Both the position numbers and the translations under genes were made by a program. 64,000 bases of DNA from an uncultured Myxococcales bacterium (GTDB lineage: Bacteria > Myxococcota_A > Polyangia > Polyangiales > Polyangiaceae): NCBI GenBank assembly GCA_937872925.1, contig CALMUT010000028.1, positions 18,409 to 82,408 on the forward strand. The letters run 5' to 3'. The notes below the pieces were generated by a model. The model saw only the letters and a program-made list of their open reading frames with translations. It ran no database searches and was not told where the DNA came from. Shown piece after piece: positions 42,151-51,106 of the stretch (position 1 is the first letter of the stretch; every line of letters begins with the position of its first letter).

Positions 42151-44295
42151 ATGTCTCGTCGCTCGAAGAGGAATTGGATCGGGTTCGCGCTGTTCTTTTG
42201 GATCCTGACGGCCTGCGCGGCTCCTCCCGCACCGTACCCCGAAAGGCGTGCTGAACTTCGAGGACAATCCGAGCTCATCGCCTTCTTTCGAGATGCAGAG
42301 CGCGAGACGGGGGTGCCGGCGGAGCTACTGGCCACGGTTGCCTGGGTCCAAAGCGGCATGAGCATGAACCTGCACCCTCGGCACGCGCACCCCGGTGAGG
42401 CAGAGCACCAACCCGCGGCTGCCGGTTTGATGGGCATTGGCAGCGCTGAGCTCACGCGGGTGGAAGATGCAGCGTCCCTATTGACGGTTCCGCAGGGCGA
42501 AGTGCGCTTGGATCCACGCACGAACGTGCGCGCGGGCGCCGCGCTCTTGTCGGATGAAGCGCGCAAGCTGGGTATCGCGCCGCAGCAAGCGTCCGAGTGG
42601 AGTCCTGCACTCGCGGCATACGGTGGCGATGCATTGGTGGAAGCGACGTTGCGCCTGCTGGCCACGGGCTTTTCGACGGTGGACGACGTGGGTCGCAGCA
42701 TCGAAGTCGTTGGTAGCGGGGTGGAAAGCGACACTCTCGACACTGTCGTGCAAGGGCTTGGGTACCCAGGCGCCAAGTGGAGCGCTGCGCATTCCAGCAA
42801 CTATTCACCTGCTTCCAGAGGCGCGAGCCAGATCGACTTCATCGTGATTCATACGACACAGGGCTCCTACGCGGGCACCATCTCCTGGTTCAAGAATCCG
42901 AGCGCCAATGTTTCGTCACATTACGTCGTGCGCTCTAGCGATGGGGAAGTCACTCAGATGGTGGACGACAGCGACATCGCTTGGCACGACGCTTGTTTTA
43001 ATACGAATACCATTGGCATCGAGCACGAAGGCTACGTCGATGCCCCAAAGAAGTGGTACACCCAGAACCTGTATCAGGGCTCTGCGAAGCTGAGCGCCTG
43101 GCTCTGCGACAAGTACGGGATCCCCCGGGACCGCAAACACATCTTGGGCCACGGAGAAGCGCCGGACTGCTCTACGCACACGGATCCCGGTTCGGGCTGG
43201 AACTGGTCCCTGTACATGGATCTGGTCAAGCACGGCGGCATGCCGGACAAAGATGGCGACGGTGTGCCGGACAAGAACGACAACTGCGTCAATGTGAAGA
43301 ACGCGGGCCAGAACGACACCGACAAAGACGGCAAAGGCGACGCCTGTGACGGGGACGATGACGGCGATGGCGTGAACGACCCAAAAGACAACTGCCCAAA
43401 GCACAAGAACGCGGGCCAGAACGACACGGACAAAGACGGCAAAGGCGACGCCTGCGACGGCGATGACGATGGCGACGGCGTTAAAGACGAAAAGGACAAC
43501 TGCCCCAAGGTGGCCAACAAAGGGCAGTCGGACACGGACAAAGACGGCAAAGGCGACGCCTGTGACGGCGACGACGACGGCGACGGCGTTAAAGACGAAA
43601 AGGACAACTGCCCGAAACAGAAGAACGCCGCGCAAACCGACACGGACAAGGACGGTCGCGGTGACGCCTGCGCCGACGACAACGACGGCGACGGCGTGCT
43701 CGATGCCGACGACGTCTGTCCAAAAGTGTCCGACCCCGAGCAAGAAGACCTAGACCAAGACGGCAAGGGCGACGCGTGCGACGCGGACGACGACGGCGAC
43801 GGCGTGCTCGATGTCGACGACAACTGTCCGGGGCTGGAAAACGCAGACCAGCTAGATGCGAATCAGAACGGCGTTGGCGACGTTTGCGACAACGACATGG
43901 ACGCGGACGGCGTCCAGGACGCGGACGACGTGTGTCCAGAAGTTGCGGACCCCGATCAAACGGATACGGACGACGACGGCACAGGCGACGCGTGTGACGA
44001 GGACGACGATGGCGACGGCGTGAACGATGTCGAAGACGCTTGCCCCACGGTTGCCGCCGGCAGCAGCGAAGTCGAAGGAACGGGATTGGGCTGTGACGCC
44101 TGGGGCGGCGCCACGGGCGGGGAAACGCCAGCCCCAAGCGCTTCAGGCGCCAGCGAAGAGGGCGGCTGCAGCGCCAGCGTCGCTTCGCGCGCGCCCCGTT
44201 CGAAGGGTGTGTTGTTGCTCTGCTTGATAGGCGTCGCATTCTCACGGCGTAGGCGCCAGCCCCGCGCCCAGCGCGCCTCCAAGGCGACCCCATGA
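42151..44295 (+). CDS. N-acetylmuramoyl-L-alanine amidase with thrombospondin type-3 repeats and MYXO-CTERM-like tail
   Basis: 714 aa from ATG 42151. The lipobox is LTAC (Cys ~22). A helical lytic-transglycosylase-like segment follows (RDAERETGVPAELLATVAWV) at ~45-190. The Amidase_2 domain at ~225-360 has Zn ligands His234 (IHTTQG), His334 (GHGEAPD) and Asp345 (HTDPG), with IEHEG for catalysis. Then come seven to eight ~36-residue Asp/Gly-rich TSP3 Ca-binding repeats to ~635 (DKDGDGVPDKNDNC type). The tail EEGGCSAS, helix VLLLCLIGVAF and RRRR fit MYXO-CTERM. The lipobox plus C-terminal sorting signal is an odd double anchor. It would cleave peptidoglycan, own or foreign. Confidence 0.9.
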   Translation: MSRRSKRNWIGFALFFWILTACAAPPAPYPERRAELRGQSELIAFFRDAERETGVPAELLATVAWVQSGMSMNLHPRHAHPGEAEHQPAAAGLMGIGSAELTRVEDAASLLTVPQGEVRLDPRTNVRAGAALLSDEARKLGIAPQQASEWSPALAAYGGDALVEATLRLLATGFSTVDDVGRSIEVVGSGVESDTLDTVVQGLGYPGAKWSAAHSSNYSPASRGASQIDFIVIHTTQGSYAGTISWFKNPSANVSSHYVVRSSDGEVTQMVDDSDIAWHDACFNTNTIGIEHEGYVDAPKKWYTQNLYQGSAKLSAWLCDKYGIPRDRKHILGHGEAPDCSTHTDPGSGWNWSLYMDLVKHGGMPDKDGDGVPDKNDNCVNVKNAGQNDTDKDGKGDACDGDDDGDGVNDPKDNCPKHKNAGQNDTDKDGKGDACDGDDDGDGVKDEKDNCPKVANKGQSDTDKDGKGDACDGDDDGDGVKDEKDNCPKQKNAAQTDTDKDGRGDACADDNDGDGVLDADDVCPKVSDPEQEDLDQDGKGDACDADDDGDGVLDVDDNCPGLENADQLDANQNGVGDVCDNDMDADGVQDADDVCPEVADPDQTDTDDDGTGDACDEDDDGDGVNDVEDACPTVAAGSSEVEGTGLGCDAWGGATGGETPAPSASGASEEGGCSASVASRAPRSKGVLLLCLIGVAFSRRRRQPRAQRASKATP
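43243..44060 (+). repeat. Tandem ~108-bp coding repeats (TSP3)
   Basis: Imperfect tandem units encoding Ca-binding thrombospondin type-3 repeats of the amidase. The first four units are most alike in DNA, suggesting recent expansion; later units have diverged. Confidence 0.8.
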
Positions 44296-45506
44296 AAGCT
44301 AGGAGACTCTGCAGTTTGGCCTTGGCGAGTCTTGCGCTCGCCTGCGGCGGCGGTTCCGACGAGCTGAACGATGTGCCAGCCGTCGACGCCGGCGCGGATG
44401 GCCAAGGCTGGGAGAGCGACGCCAACCTGCAAGACGGCGCCGTGCAGGATGCTTCGCAGTTCGAAGCGAGCGACCAAGATGGAAGCATAGACGACGCGAC
44501 TGCGGGGGACGCGCCCCTCTCGCCCGACGCAGGCGGGGGAGCCAACTGCCCCAAAAGCGTCGCCAAGCCAAAAGCATTTACGGGCGTGAACGCTTCGCCA
44601 GACTTTCTTCAAGTCTACGTGAACAACGTTGAGAATCTCGAGACGCCGGCGGATCAATGCAAAGGCGACTGGAAGGACCTGTACTACTACATGAAACTTC
44701 AGCCGAGTCCGGACCTGTTCCTTGTGCAGCAGATCTCGGGCAAGGCGCAGTTGGATCTTCTTGTGAAGTACATGACGGACAACCTGCCCGGCGTGTTTGA
44801 AGGCATCATCGCGGAAGCAAGTCCCAAGAAGATGAACTCGCCTTGTGGTCCGGCCAAGGACTACCAAACCAACGCGATCATCTACCGACCCGCTCGTTTG
44901 AAACCGATGGGAAATAAGGCGACTTGGCAGGTCCAGTCCTTCTATTCCGGAAGTTGTAAGACCAACTTCCAATCTCGCACCATCACGGTGATGCAGAAGT
45001 TTCGGGACACCATCGCCAATAGGGACGTCAGCGTGGCATCCATGCACTGGGCCACGTTTCAGGGCACCGGGGCCGACCCAGCGTGCGCTGAACACAACGT
45101 CGCGCAGCTCTCCAAGAAGCTCGAGTCGGCCGGGTTCGGTGGGGACCTGATGATTTGGGGCGGGGATGCCAACGAGTCGGATCGAAACAGCAGCAACGGC
45201 TACAAGGACTGGTACCGGGCAGCCAACGGCGATTTGGGTGGCAAACTCGGATTCCGAGATGCGATCTTCGCGCACTGCGAGGCGACTAGCGGTCCGATCA
45301 AAGCCTGTCTCGATGACAACAAGACCGGCAAAGCTCGCATCGACTACCTATTCGCAAAACGAGGCGACGGCTGTCTGCCGATGATCACGCGCCCGCACAC
45401 GATTTCCTTTGAAGAGGCGGACCAAGCAGCGCAGAAGTTCGCCGGCGGGGATTCGGCTTACAACTACTCGGACCATCGCGCGATCCGCGCGGCGGTTCAC
45501 TACTGA
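44292..45506 (+). CDS. Endonuclease/exonuclease/phosphatase-like lipoprotein (second copy)
   Basis: 404 aa. ATG 44292 overlaps the amidase stop (ATGA), so the two are translationally coupled. The lipobox is LALAC (Cys ~18), followed by an Asp/Ala linker (not Gly-rich like the first copy). EEP landmarks: VYVNNVENLE (Asn), FLVQQISG in place of the usual QE, VASMHWAT, IWGGDANESDR, ARIDYLFAK and YNYSDHRAI. The QE-to-QQ change in motif 2 would remove a metal ligand and might alter or abolish activity. Its coupling with a peptidoglycan amidase suggests joint release outside the cell. Confidence 0.8.
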   Translation: MKARRLCSLALASLALACGGGSDELNDVPAVDAGADGQGWESDANLQDGAVQDASQFEASDQDGSIDDATAGDAPLSPDAGGGANCPKSVAKPKAFTGVNASPDFLQVYVNNVENLETPADQCKGDWKDLYYYMKLQPSPDLFLVQQISGKAQLDLLVKYMTDNLPGVFEGIIAEASPKKMNSPCGPAKDYQTNAIIYRPARLKPMGNKATWQVQSFYSGSCKTNFQSRTITVMQKFRDTIANRDVSVASMHWATFQGTGADPACAEHNVAQLSKKLESAGFGGDLMIWGGDANESDRNSSNGYKDWYRAANGDLGGKLGFRDAIFAHCEATSGPIKACLDDNKTGKARIDYLFAKRGDGCLPMITRPHTISFEEADQAAQKFAGGDSAYNYSDHRAIRAAVHY

Positions 45507-45702
45507 TGCTTTTCTTTCAAGTGCGCTGGAGCTCACAACGCGCCGCGTACTCCCAAAACGCACCCGGGCTGCAAGCGGCTTGGATGCCTGACGGAGCTCC
45601 TGGCCCAAGAGATAGGCTTCGGCGCATGCTTAGCGGTCGGACGGCTCGGGTCTGTGCTGCCGGCGCGCCCGCCGCGCGCCGCAGCATGCTAAACTTTGTC
45701 GT

Positions 45703-46509
45703 ATGCGCTCCAAGTTCGCCCATATCTGCTTTGCCGCCGCGCTGTATTTGTGCGCGCACGGCTGCAGCTTTGCGCACGACACGGAGGCGCTTTCCTCCCA
45801 ACCTGGAGCTGGGGGCGCGGACGACGGCGGTGATGGCAGCGCCGGGCTGGGGGCGGGCCAAGCCGGTGGCGTCTTTGATGCGGGGCCGGATTGCGGCAAC
45901 CCAGGTCAAAAGTGCTGCGGTCTGGGTTGTGCGCCAGGAGCCACCTGCAATGCCAATTCTCAGTGCGAGACCTGTGGTTCCGCCGGCCAACCTTGTTGCG
46001 GGCTGGCCTGCGTTGGCCCGGGACTGACTTGCTCCACGTCCGGCGTCTGTTTGGAGTGCGGCAAGCTCACGACGCCTTGCTGTGACCAGGGCAAATGCGA
46101 TTTCGGCGGGGTTTGTGTCGGGGCAGCCTGCGTCACCTGCGGCGAGACGGACACCCGGTGTTGTGAAGGTGATCTGTGCAATGCCGGAAAAGTGTGTGTC
46201 GGTGGGATTTGCAAGCGCTGCGGACAGAACGGAGACCCGTGCTGCGACGGACCAGCCGCGTGTAGCGGTAGCAGCGGGGTCGCCAAGTGCTGCACGGGCT
46301 GTACCGGGAACTCGTGTTCCTGCGACGTGGCAAGCAAACCCGGCGGTCAGTGCCGCGTGTGCTGCGCCATATGCACTGACGGTAAGACGATCAGCGGTGC
46401 GCTCAAGGTCAACGGCACTTGCTTTCAAGCGGGTCAGCAGTTTTGCAACGACAAGGGCACTGGCATCAACGGGTCAAAGTCGGGCTGGAGCACAAGCAAC
46501 TGCAAATAG
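45703..46509 (+). CDS. Cys-rich repeat lipoprotein
   Basis: 268 aa. The signal peptide/lipobox is CAHGC (Cys ~21). After an Asp/Gly linker come about five short Cys units of the type CGxxGxxCCG...C (CGNPGQKCCG, CGSAGQPCCG, CGKLTTPCCD, CGETDTRCCE, CGQNGDPCCD), each followed by CxxGxxC. The last ~70 residues (CRVCCAICTDGKTISGALKV) form a different domain. The Cys patterns suggest a disulphide-stapled, EGF-like surface protein. No catalytic motif; family not recognised. It stands alone between two 19-bp repeat loci. Confidence 0.72.
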   Translation: MRSKFAHICFAAALYLCAHGCSFAHDTEALSSQPGAGGADDGGDGSAGLGAGQAGGVFDAGPDCGNPGQKCCGLGCAPGATCNANSQCETCGSAGQPCCGLACVGPGLTCSTSGVCLECGKLTTPCCDQGKCDFGGVCVGAACVTCGETDTRCCEGDLCNAGKVCVGGICKRCGQNGDPCCDGPAACSGSSGVAKCCTGCTGNSCSCDVASKPGGQCRVCCAICTDGKTISGALKVNGTCFQAGQQFCNDKGTGINGSKSGWSTSNCK

Positions 46510-46546
46510 CGTCTTGATGCTGGCCCAGGCACCGGCAAGCCCTGAG

Positions 46547-46597
46547 GTGGGGGTGCACTGACCAGTCGCGGGTGTCGTCCGGGGGTCCAGTGACCGG
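46547..46597 (+). repeat. Paired 19-bp intergenic repeat, copy 3
   Basis: GTGGGGGTGCACTGACCAG at 46547-46565 and a second unit at 46581-46597 (GGGGGTCCAGTGACCGG). It lies in a 279-bp gap between a Cys-rich and a beta-helix lipoprotein gene. Confidence 0.85.
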
Positions 46598-46788
46598 CGA
46601 CATGGGCACCGCGCCCCTCTCGCCGAAAAGGATCGCGGAAAGCACGGTCGAGCAGACGTTTCCGGGATGGCACTTGAATTGCATCGTTCTGAACGCGACG
46701 ACTACCCACAGACTTGCGCTTCTTCGACGTTCCGCCTCCGCGCGCGGAACGTGGAGGTGCGCTGCATAGCAAAGGCGGAATTGAGGCA

Positions 46789-47850
46789 ATGAAAAGGCTG
46801 GTGCAGTTGGTTACTATTCTCGCTTTCTGCTTGGGCGGGTGCTTGGGCGATGACAGTGCAACCCAGGCTGCGAACGCAACTGGTGGCGCCGCGGGCGGGG
46901 GCGTTGGCGGGTCGGGCGGCAGCAGTGGTGCTAGCGGTGGCTCTTCGGGCGGAAGCAGTGCCATGGGCGGCGTCGCCGGAATGGCCGGTAGCGCAGGCGC
47001 AGCAGCGGGCGGCGGAAACGCAGGCACTGGTGGCGGAAGCGCGGGCACTGGCGGTGGCGTGAGCGCGTGGCCCAACGCGGACAATACCGGCGTGCCCAAG
47101 GGCACCGCGCTCACGAAGTACACGGGGCCGTGCTTTATCAAAGACACCGTCAAGATCGATGCTGTCGATGCGACCGAAGCGTGCCTTGCACTGCTGATTC
47201 GTGCGCCGAACGTCGAGATCACCCGGTCCAAAGTGCCGCGCATCGACGTGACGGACGACAAGGTAGGGTCTGTAACCATCTCCGACTCCAGTGTGCTGGG
47301 CGGTGATTGGGTCGGCGGCACGCTTTGGGGCAACAACATCACAGCCCGGCGCGTGAACGTAACCGGCGGCCAGCATTCGGTCCATTGCAGCTACAACTGC
47401 ACCGTCGAAGATTCCTGGCTTCACGACCAGCACAATCCCGCTGGGGGCTCCTCCCACAACAACGCCTTCCTTTCGAATGGTGGTTCCAAGATGGTGGTGC
47501 GTCACAACACCCTGCACTGCACCGCGATCCTGAACAGCACGGGTGGGGGTTGCACGGCGGATTTATCGCTCTTCGGAGACTTCGACAACATCACGGACGT
47601 GCTCGTCGAGAACAACCTGATGAAGGCGAACGACAGTAGCATCAGCTACTGTGCCTACGGCGGCGAGAGCACGGGTAAGCCCTACCCGCTTGCGACACAG
47701 GTGCGCTTCATCGACAACATTTTCGAGCGCGGCCCGAACGGCAAGTGCGGCGTCTACGGTGCCATCACGTCCTTTGACTCGAGCGCCAGCGGCAATGTCT
47801 GGAAGAACAACAAGTGGGACGATGGTGCCGAACTAAAGCCGTCCTTGTAG
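46789..47850 (+). CDS. Gly-linker lipoprotein with parallel beta-helix
   Basis: 353 aa from ATG 46789 (the frame from 46714 lacks a signal). The lipobox is CLGGC (Cys ~17). A long Gly/Ser/Ala linker (~25-95) is followed by a beta-helix: VEITRSKVPRIDVTDDKVGS, NNITARRVNVTGGQHSVHCS, NCTVEDSWLHDQHNPAGGSS, KMVVRHNTLHCTAILNSTGG and DVLVENNLMKANDSS. Cys pairs (HCSYNC) rigidify it. This fits the right-handed beta-helix family of polysaccharide-binding or -cleaving proteins. It is followed 22 bp later by the next gene, so they may be cotranscribed. Confidence 0.8.
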   Translation: MKRLVQLVTILAFCLGGCLGDDSATQAANATGGAAGGGVGGSGGSSGASGGSSGGSSAMGGVAGMAGSAGAAAGGGNAGTGGGSAGTGGGVSAWPNADNTGVPKGTALTKYTGPCFIKDTVKIDAVDATEACLALLIRAPNVEITRSKVPRIDVTDDKVGSVTISDSSVLGGDWVGGTLWGNNITARRVNVTGGQHSVHCSYNCTVEDSWLHDQHNPAGGSSHNNAFLSNGGSKMVVRHNTLHCTAILNSTGGGCTADLSLFGDFDNITDVLVENNLMKANDSSISYCAYGGESTGKPYPLATQVRFIDNIFERGPNGKCGVYGAITSFDSSASGNVWKNNKWDDGAELKPSL

Positions 47851-47872
47851 GTGAGAGTGGAGGACCGCCGTG

Positions 47873-49882
47873 ATGAATGAAGCCCAATCGTCAGCAAAGA
47901 CCCTTCCGCAAAGCGTCGGCAACTGCTGGAAGCGATTGATTCTGTGCTCCGTGCTGGTGCTTGCGCTGGCCGCCTTGGGCGGCTGTGTAGCAGCGGAGAC
48001 CACTGAGCCCATCGACACCGCGGATCAGGAGATGGGGCTCAACGGCGCTCCGATCCACGCCGTGAAGTGGTGGAACCCGCTCGTGCCGGACGTCAATGAG
48101 CAGGCCAGTAGCGCGGGCTTAGAGCTGCCGCAGGGCCTGACCTACCCAGAAGCGATCAAGAAGATTTGCAACCACGGCATCCGGGCGATCTTCATCCGCA
48201 AGGCTGAGCCGAAGATCATGCGCTACGGCAAGAACGACAGTGACGGGCCATGCGCGGGAATATCGAATGCGGCCTGCCGCAACAAGATCAACGGTCGGAT
48301 AGCCGACGCTCTGGAGGCGCTGAAGAGCAACACTTCCTGCGGCAACAAGAAGCCCGTTGTGTTCATCATGCAGCGGCAGCAGCTAACTACGACGGAAAAG
48401 ATGGACCAGTTCGCCGGCGTGGAGCTGAAGGAGCTGCTGGATAAACTCGATTCGCGCGGCGTGAAATCTTTGGTCAAGGGAGTTGCCCTAGTCGAAAATC
48501 ACCTCGAAAATTCCTGCCAAGTCAAAAACTCCGCCGTGAAGATCGCCAAGAAGATCAACGCGAAGAACAACAACTGGCTCAGGAAGCGGTCACTGTTCGT
48601 GGGCGGCGCCGGACTCGGCAACAAGTTCAAGAACATCGATAGCGCCAGCAACTGCGGTCGGGGCTTTCGCGCCACCATGCAAGACTTGCGGGCCGAAACC
48701 GGGAAGTTCTCCTTCATCTACAAGCACTTCGACAATGGTAAAGTGCAAGCCTGCAGCGATTGGTCGAAGCTGAATGATCCGAACATTTCGGTCGTCGCTG
48801 CCAAGGAGTATCTGCTGAACGGCTGCCCGGGTCTGAAAGACCTGGTTAGCGGAATCCAAGCGCAAAAGGGCGACTTCCCGGCACACGCCAATGTCACGTT
48901 TTGGGGCGACAAGGGAGACGGCGTCACCAACATTTCAAAGAACGTGTTGGAAGCTTTGCATCAAATCTTCATCGATGATCGTGGCGCCAGCAACTTCGGG
49001 CACGTGGCCTTCAATCGACTGTTCGTGAAGAAGCCGAACTCCGTAGCAGCCGCTTGCCCGCATGATGAAGACCATTGCAAACATCTGATTCAGATCAGCA
49101 GCTCACACGCTGCGTCTCTGAACAAGAGTGGATCCATGAACGGGGTGTCCACCAATGTGTACCAGACTTGGAAGGGGTGGCAGTCCGACTGGGCGCCGGG
49201 CCAAACGGGCGGGGCGACCAACGCGAAGCCGGATCCGGAGGCGGATCCGCCCCCTGCCGGGTGCGGAAACGACAACGAATGTTGGCGCGCAACGCTCGGG
49301 CAGACGCCCTACGCGGTGCCCGCCGTGTCGAAGCCGAAGGACAAGCGGCTTCTGCCCTTTATTTTTGACGCGCGGTTTTACCTCAACCTGTATCCCGACG
49401 TGAACAAGGCCGCCCAAACAAAGGGCGATCAGAATGCCTATGCCGAGTGGCACTGGTTGAATTACGGCATCAAAGAAGGACGCATCGCGTCGCCCACCTT
49501 CGAACCCCCAACCTACCTACTTTGGCAGCCGGATGTGAGCGCCGCCTACGGCGCGACGAACTATGAAGCGGCGATCTTTCACTACGCCGAGCACGGTAGA
49601 TTCGAGGCAAGGCGCGCGGGTTCGTCGTTTGACCCGACCTACTATTATGATCGCTACCCAGATCTTCAAGCTGCTTTCGGTTGGGATCCCGTCGCGCTAC
49701 TCAATCACTTCGTCAGCTTCGGCTTGGTTGAAGGTCGCCAGGCGGCCGCCGAGTTTGCGCCTGCCTGGTACTTGGGCGTGAACCCAGATGTCGGAAACGC
49801 TTGGGGGCAGTCCTACTACCGCGGCGGCATCCTCCACTACTGGCGCTACGGGCGTGGTGAGGGGCGCGTGGGCGCGCCCTAG
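47873..49882 (+). CDS. Large lipoprotein with C-terminal YPDV/EGR-type repeats
   Basis: 669 aa from ATG 47873 (GTG 47870 possible); GGAGG at 47859-47863. The lipobox is LGGC (Cys ~36), with an acidic post-lipobox stretch. Residues ~60-430 form an alpha/beta enzyme-like domain I do not recognise (HAVKWWNPLVPDV, VKGVALVENHLE, FPAHANVTFWGDKGDGV, VAFNRLFVKKPNSVAA); its layout recalls secreted glycoside or phospholipase-like TIM barrels. The C-terminal ~170 residues contain four repeats with the core FDxxYYxxxYPDVxxA...HYxxxGxxEGR, a repeat seen in secreted adhesive proteins. Confidence 0.7.
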   Translation: MNEAQSSAKTLPQSVGNCWKRLILCSVLVLALAALGGCVAAETTEPIDTADQEMGLNGAPIHAVKWWNPLVPDVNEQASSAGLELPQGLTYPEAIKKICNHGIRAIFIRKAEPKIMRYGKNDSDGPCAGISNAACRNKINGRIADALEALKSNTSCGNKKPVVFIMQRQQLTTTEKMDQFAGVELKELLDKLDSRGVKSLVKGVALVENHLENSCQVKNSAVKIAKKINAKNNNWLRKRSLFVGGAGLGNKFKNIDSASNCGRGFRATMQDLRAETGKFSFIYKHFDNGKVQACSDWSKLNDPNISVVAAKEYLLNGCPGLKDLVSGIQAQKGDFPAHANVTFWGDKGDGVTNISKNVLEALHQIFIDDRGASNFGHVAFNRLFVKKPNSVAAACPHDEDHCKHLIQISSSHAASLNKSGSMNGVSTNVYQTWKGWQSDWAPGQTGGATNAKPDPEADPPPAGCGNDNECWRATLGQTPYAVPAVSKPKDKRLLPFIFDARFYLNLYPDVNKAAQTKGDQNAYAEWHWLNYGIKEGRIASPTFEPPTYLLWQPDVSAAYGATNYEAAIFHYAEHGRFEARRAGSSFDPTYYYDRYPDLQAAFGWDPVALLNHFVSFGLVEGRQAAAEFAPAWYLGVNPDVGNAWGQSYYRGGILHYWRYGRGEGRVGAP

Positions 49883-49947
49883 TGCACTGTCCGCCTATCA
49901 ACAACGGCTGAGACCATGGCTGCGGTCGTGGTATGCTGGACAGAACG

Positions 49948-51012
49948 ATGAGAGCGTTCGTTGTCGCAGGAGTCGTGGTTGGGCTGGGGTTGGGCGCCTG
50001 CACGCTCAGCTCGAACCTGGACGACCTGAAGGGCGCTCCCGACGCGGGCGTCGGCGGCGGTGCGGGCGCCACCACCGGCGGCACCTCGGGCAGCAGCGGC
50101 TCTGGCGGAACCTGGCCTGGTGGCAACGGTGGCAGCAGCGGAAGCGGCGCGAGCGGCGGCACCCCCAGCGGCGGCGGCGTAGGCGGCGTCGCAAGCAGCT
50201 GCACGGGCTGCGGCGAGTCGAGCTGCGACTGCGTGCCCACGATCCCCAGCGGTTGGACGGCGGCCCGCGTATTGGAAACCACAGACGGGTCGAGCGCCCC
50301 GTGCCCCCCGGGATATGGCTCGCAGTTGGATCTCGGAACCGGAGTCATCGACCCGGGGTGCGGAGCATGCACCTGCGGAGCCGCGAGCGGAGGCTGCGCG
50401 GTCAAATACACATGGTGGAGCGTGAACGTCTGCGGCGGCACGATCAAGACGGGAACGGTTGCTATTCCTGGCTCGTGCATCTCCATGCCAACCCCTTCGA
50501 CCGCTGCCGTTACCCTCACCTCGTCGGCCCAAACTGGCAGCTGTCCAGCGAGTAGCACGCCCAAACCGGCAAGCTTCAAGGTCACCGCGACAGTCTGTCA
50601 GCTCACGGACGCCGCTCAGGCGTGTGGGGCTGGCGCTTGCGTGGCTTCCGCTGTGTTCCCCTACCCGCCGAAGGCCTGCGTCGTCTCGAACGGCAGCTCC
50701 GATGTGGCATGCCCCGCGGAGTACCCAGTGCAGTACAAGTACGCCACGGGCCTCAGCGACTCTCGTACGTGTGTGGGCTGCAGCTGCGATGCGCCTTCCG
50801 GGACGTGTAGCGGTGCGCAAGTGTCCACCTGCAACGCTGCCGGTTGCGGCGGCTCTTGCTCCTCGACAAACCTGGGTTGGTGCTTGCCCGACCGACAGTC
50901 CGTGCGCATCGACTCCGTTGGGACCCAAGGCCCCTGCTCGCCGAGTGGCACCGCGACGACGACCGGGTCGGTTACCCTTTCGGGAAATCGCACCGTGTGC
51001 TGTGTGCAGTGA
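49948..51012 (+). CDS. Gly-linker Cys-rich lipoprotein
   Basis: 354 aa from ATG 49948. The lipobox is LGAC (Cys ~18). A Gly/Ser linker (~30-90) is followed by a Cys-rich start (CTGCGESSCDCVP). The rest is beta-rich with many even-numbered Cys (CGACTCGAASGGC, CGAGACVASAVF, CVGCSCDAPSGTC, CGGSCSSTN). The C-terminus ends TVCCVQ. It resembles other Polyangiales secreted proteins without named domains. The function is unknown. It converges on the DAG-kinase-like gene. Confidence 0.72.
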   Translation: MRAFVVAGVVVGLGLGACTLSSNLDDLKGAPDAGVGGGAGATTGGTSGSSGSGGTWPGGNGGSSGSGASGGTPSGGGVGGVASSCTGCGESSCDCVPTIPSGWTAARVLETTDGSSAPCPPGYGSQLDLGTGVIDPGCGACTCGAASGGCAVKYTWWSVNVCGGTIKTGTVAIPGSCISMPTPSTAAVTLTSSAQTGSCPASSTPKPASFKVTATVCQLTDAAQACGAGACVASAVFPYPPKACVVSNGSSDVACPAEYPVQYKYATGLSDSRTCVGCSCDAPSGTCSGAQVSTCNAAGCGGSCSSTNLGWCLPDRQSVRIDSVGTQGPCSPSGTATTTGSVTLSGNRTVCCVQ

Positions 51013-51106
51013 TACGGTCGCGAGGGCGAGTACAATCCGACCGTGAAAGCGCGAGTGCTCGACATCCATGGCAACCGGTCCCCGCACACCGCTTGTGCGG
51101 CGGTCG

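Noticed and set aside
42916..43743. A 275-aa minus-strand frame rich in Val/Ala that looks like a membrane protein
   Set aside because: It is the antisense of Asp/Gly TSP3 codons, which always read as hydrophobic residues; no independent evidence of a gene.
43243..44060. Repetitive DNA that could be mistaken for a CRISPR-like or satellite array
   Set aside because: The period is about 108 bp, always in frame, and encodes recognisable Ca-binding TSP3 repeats.
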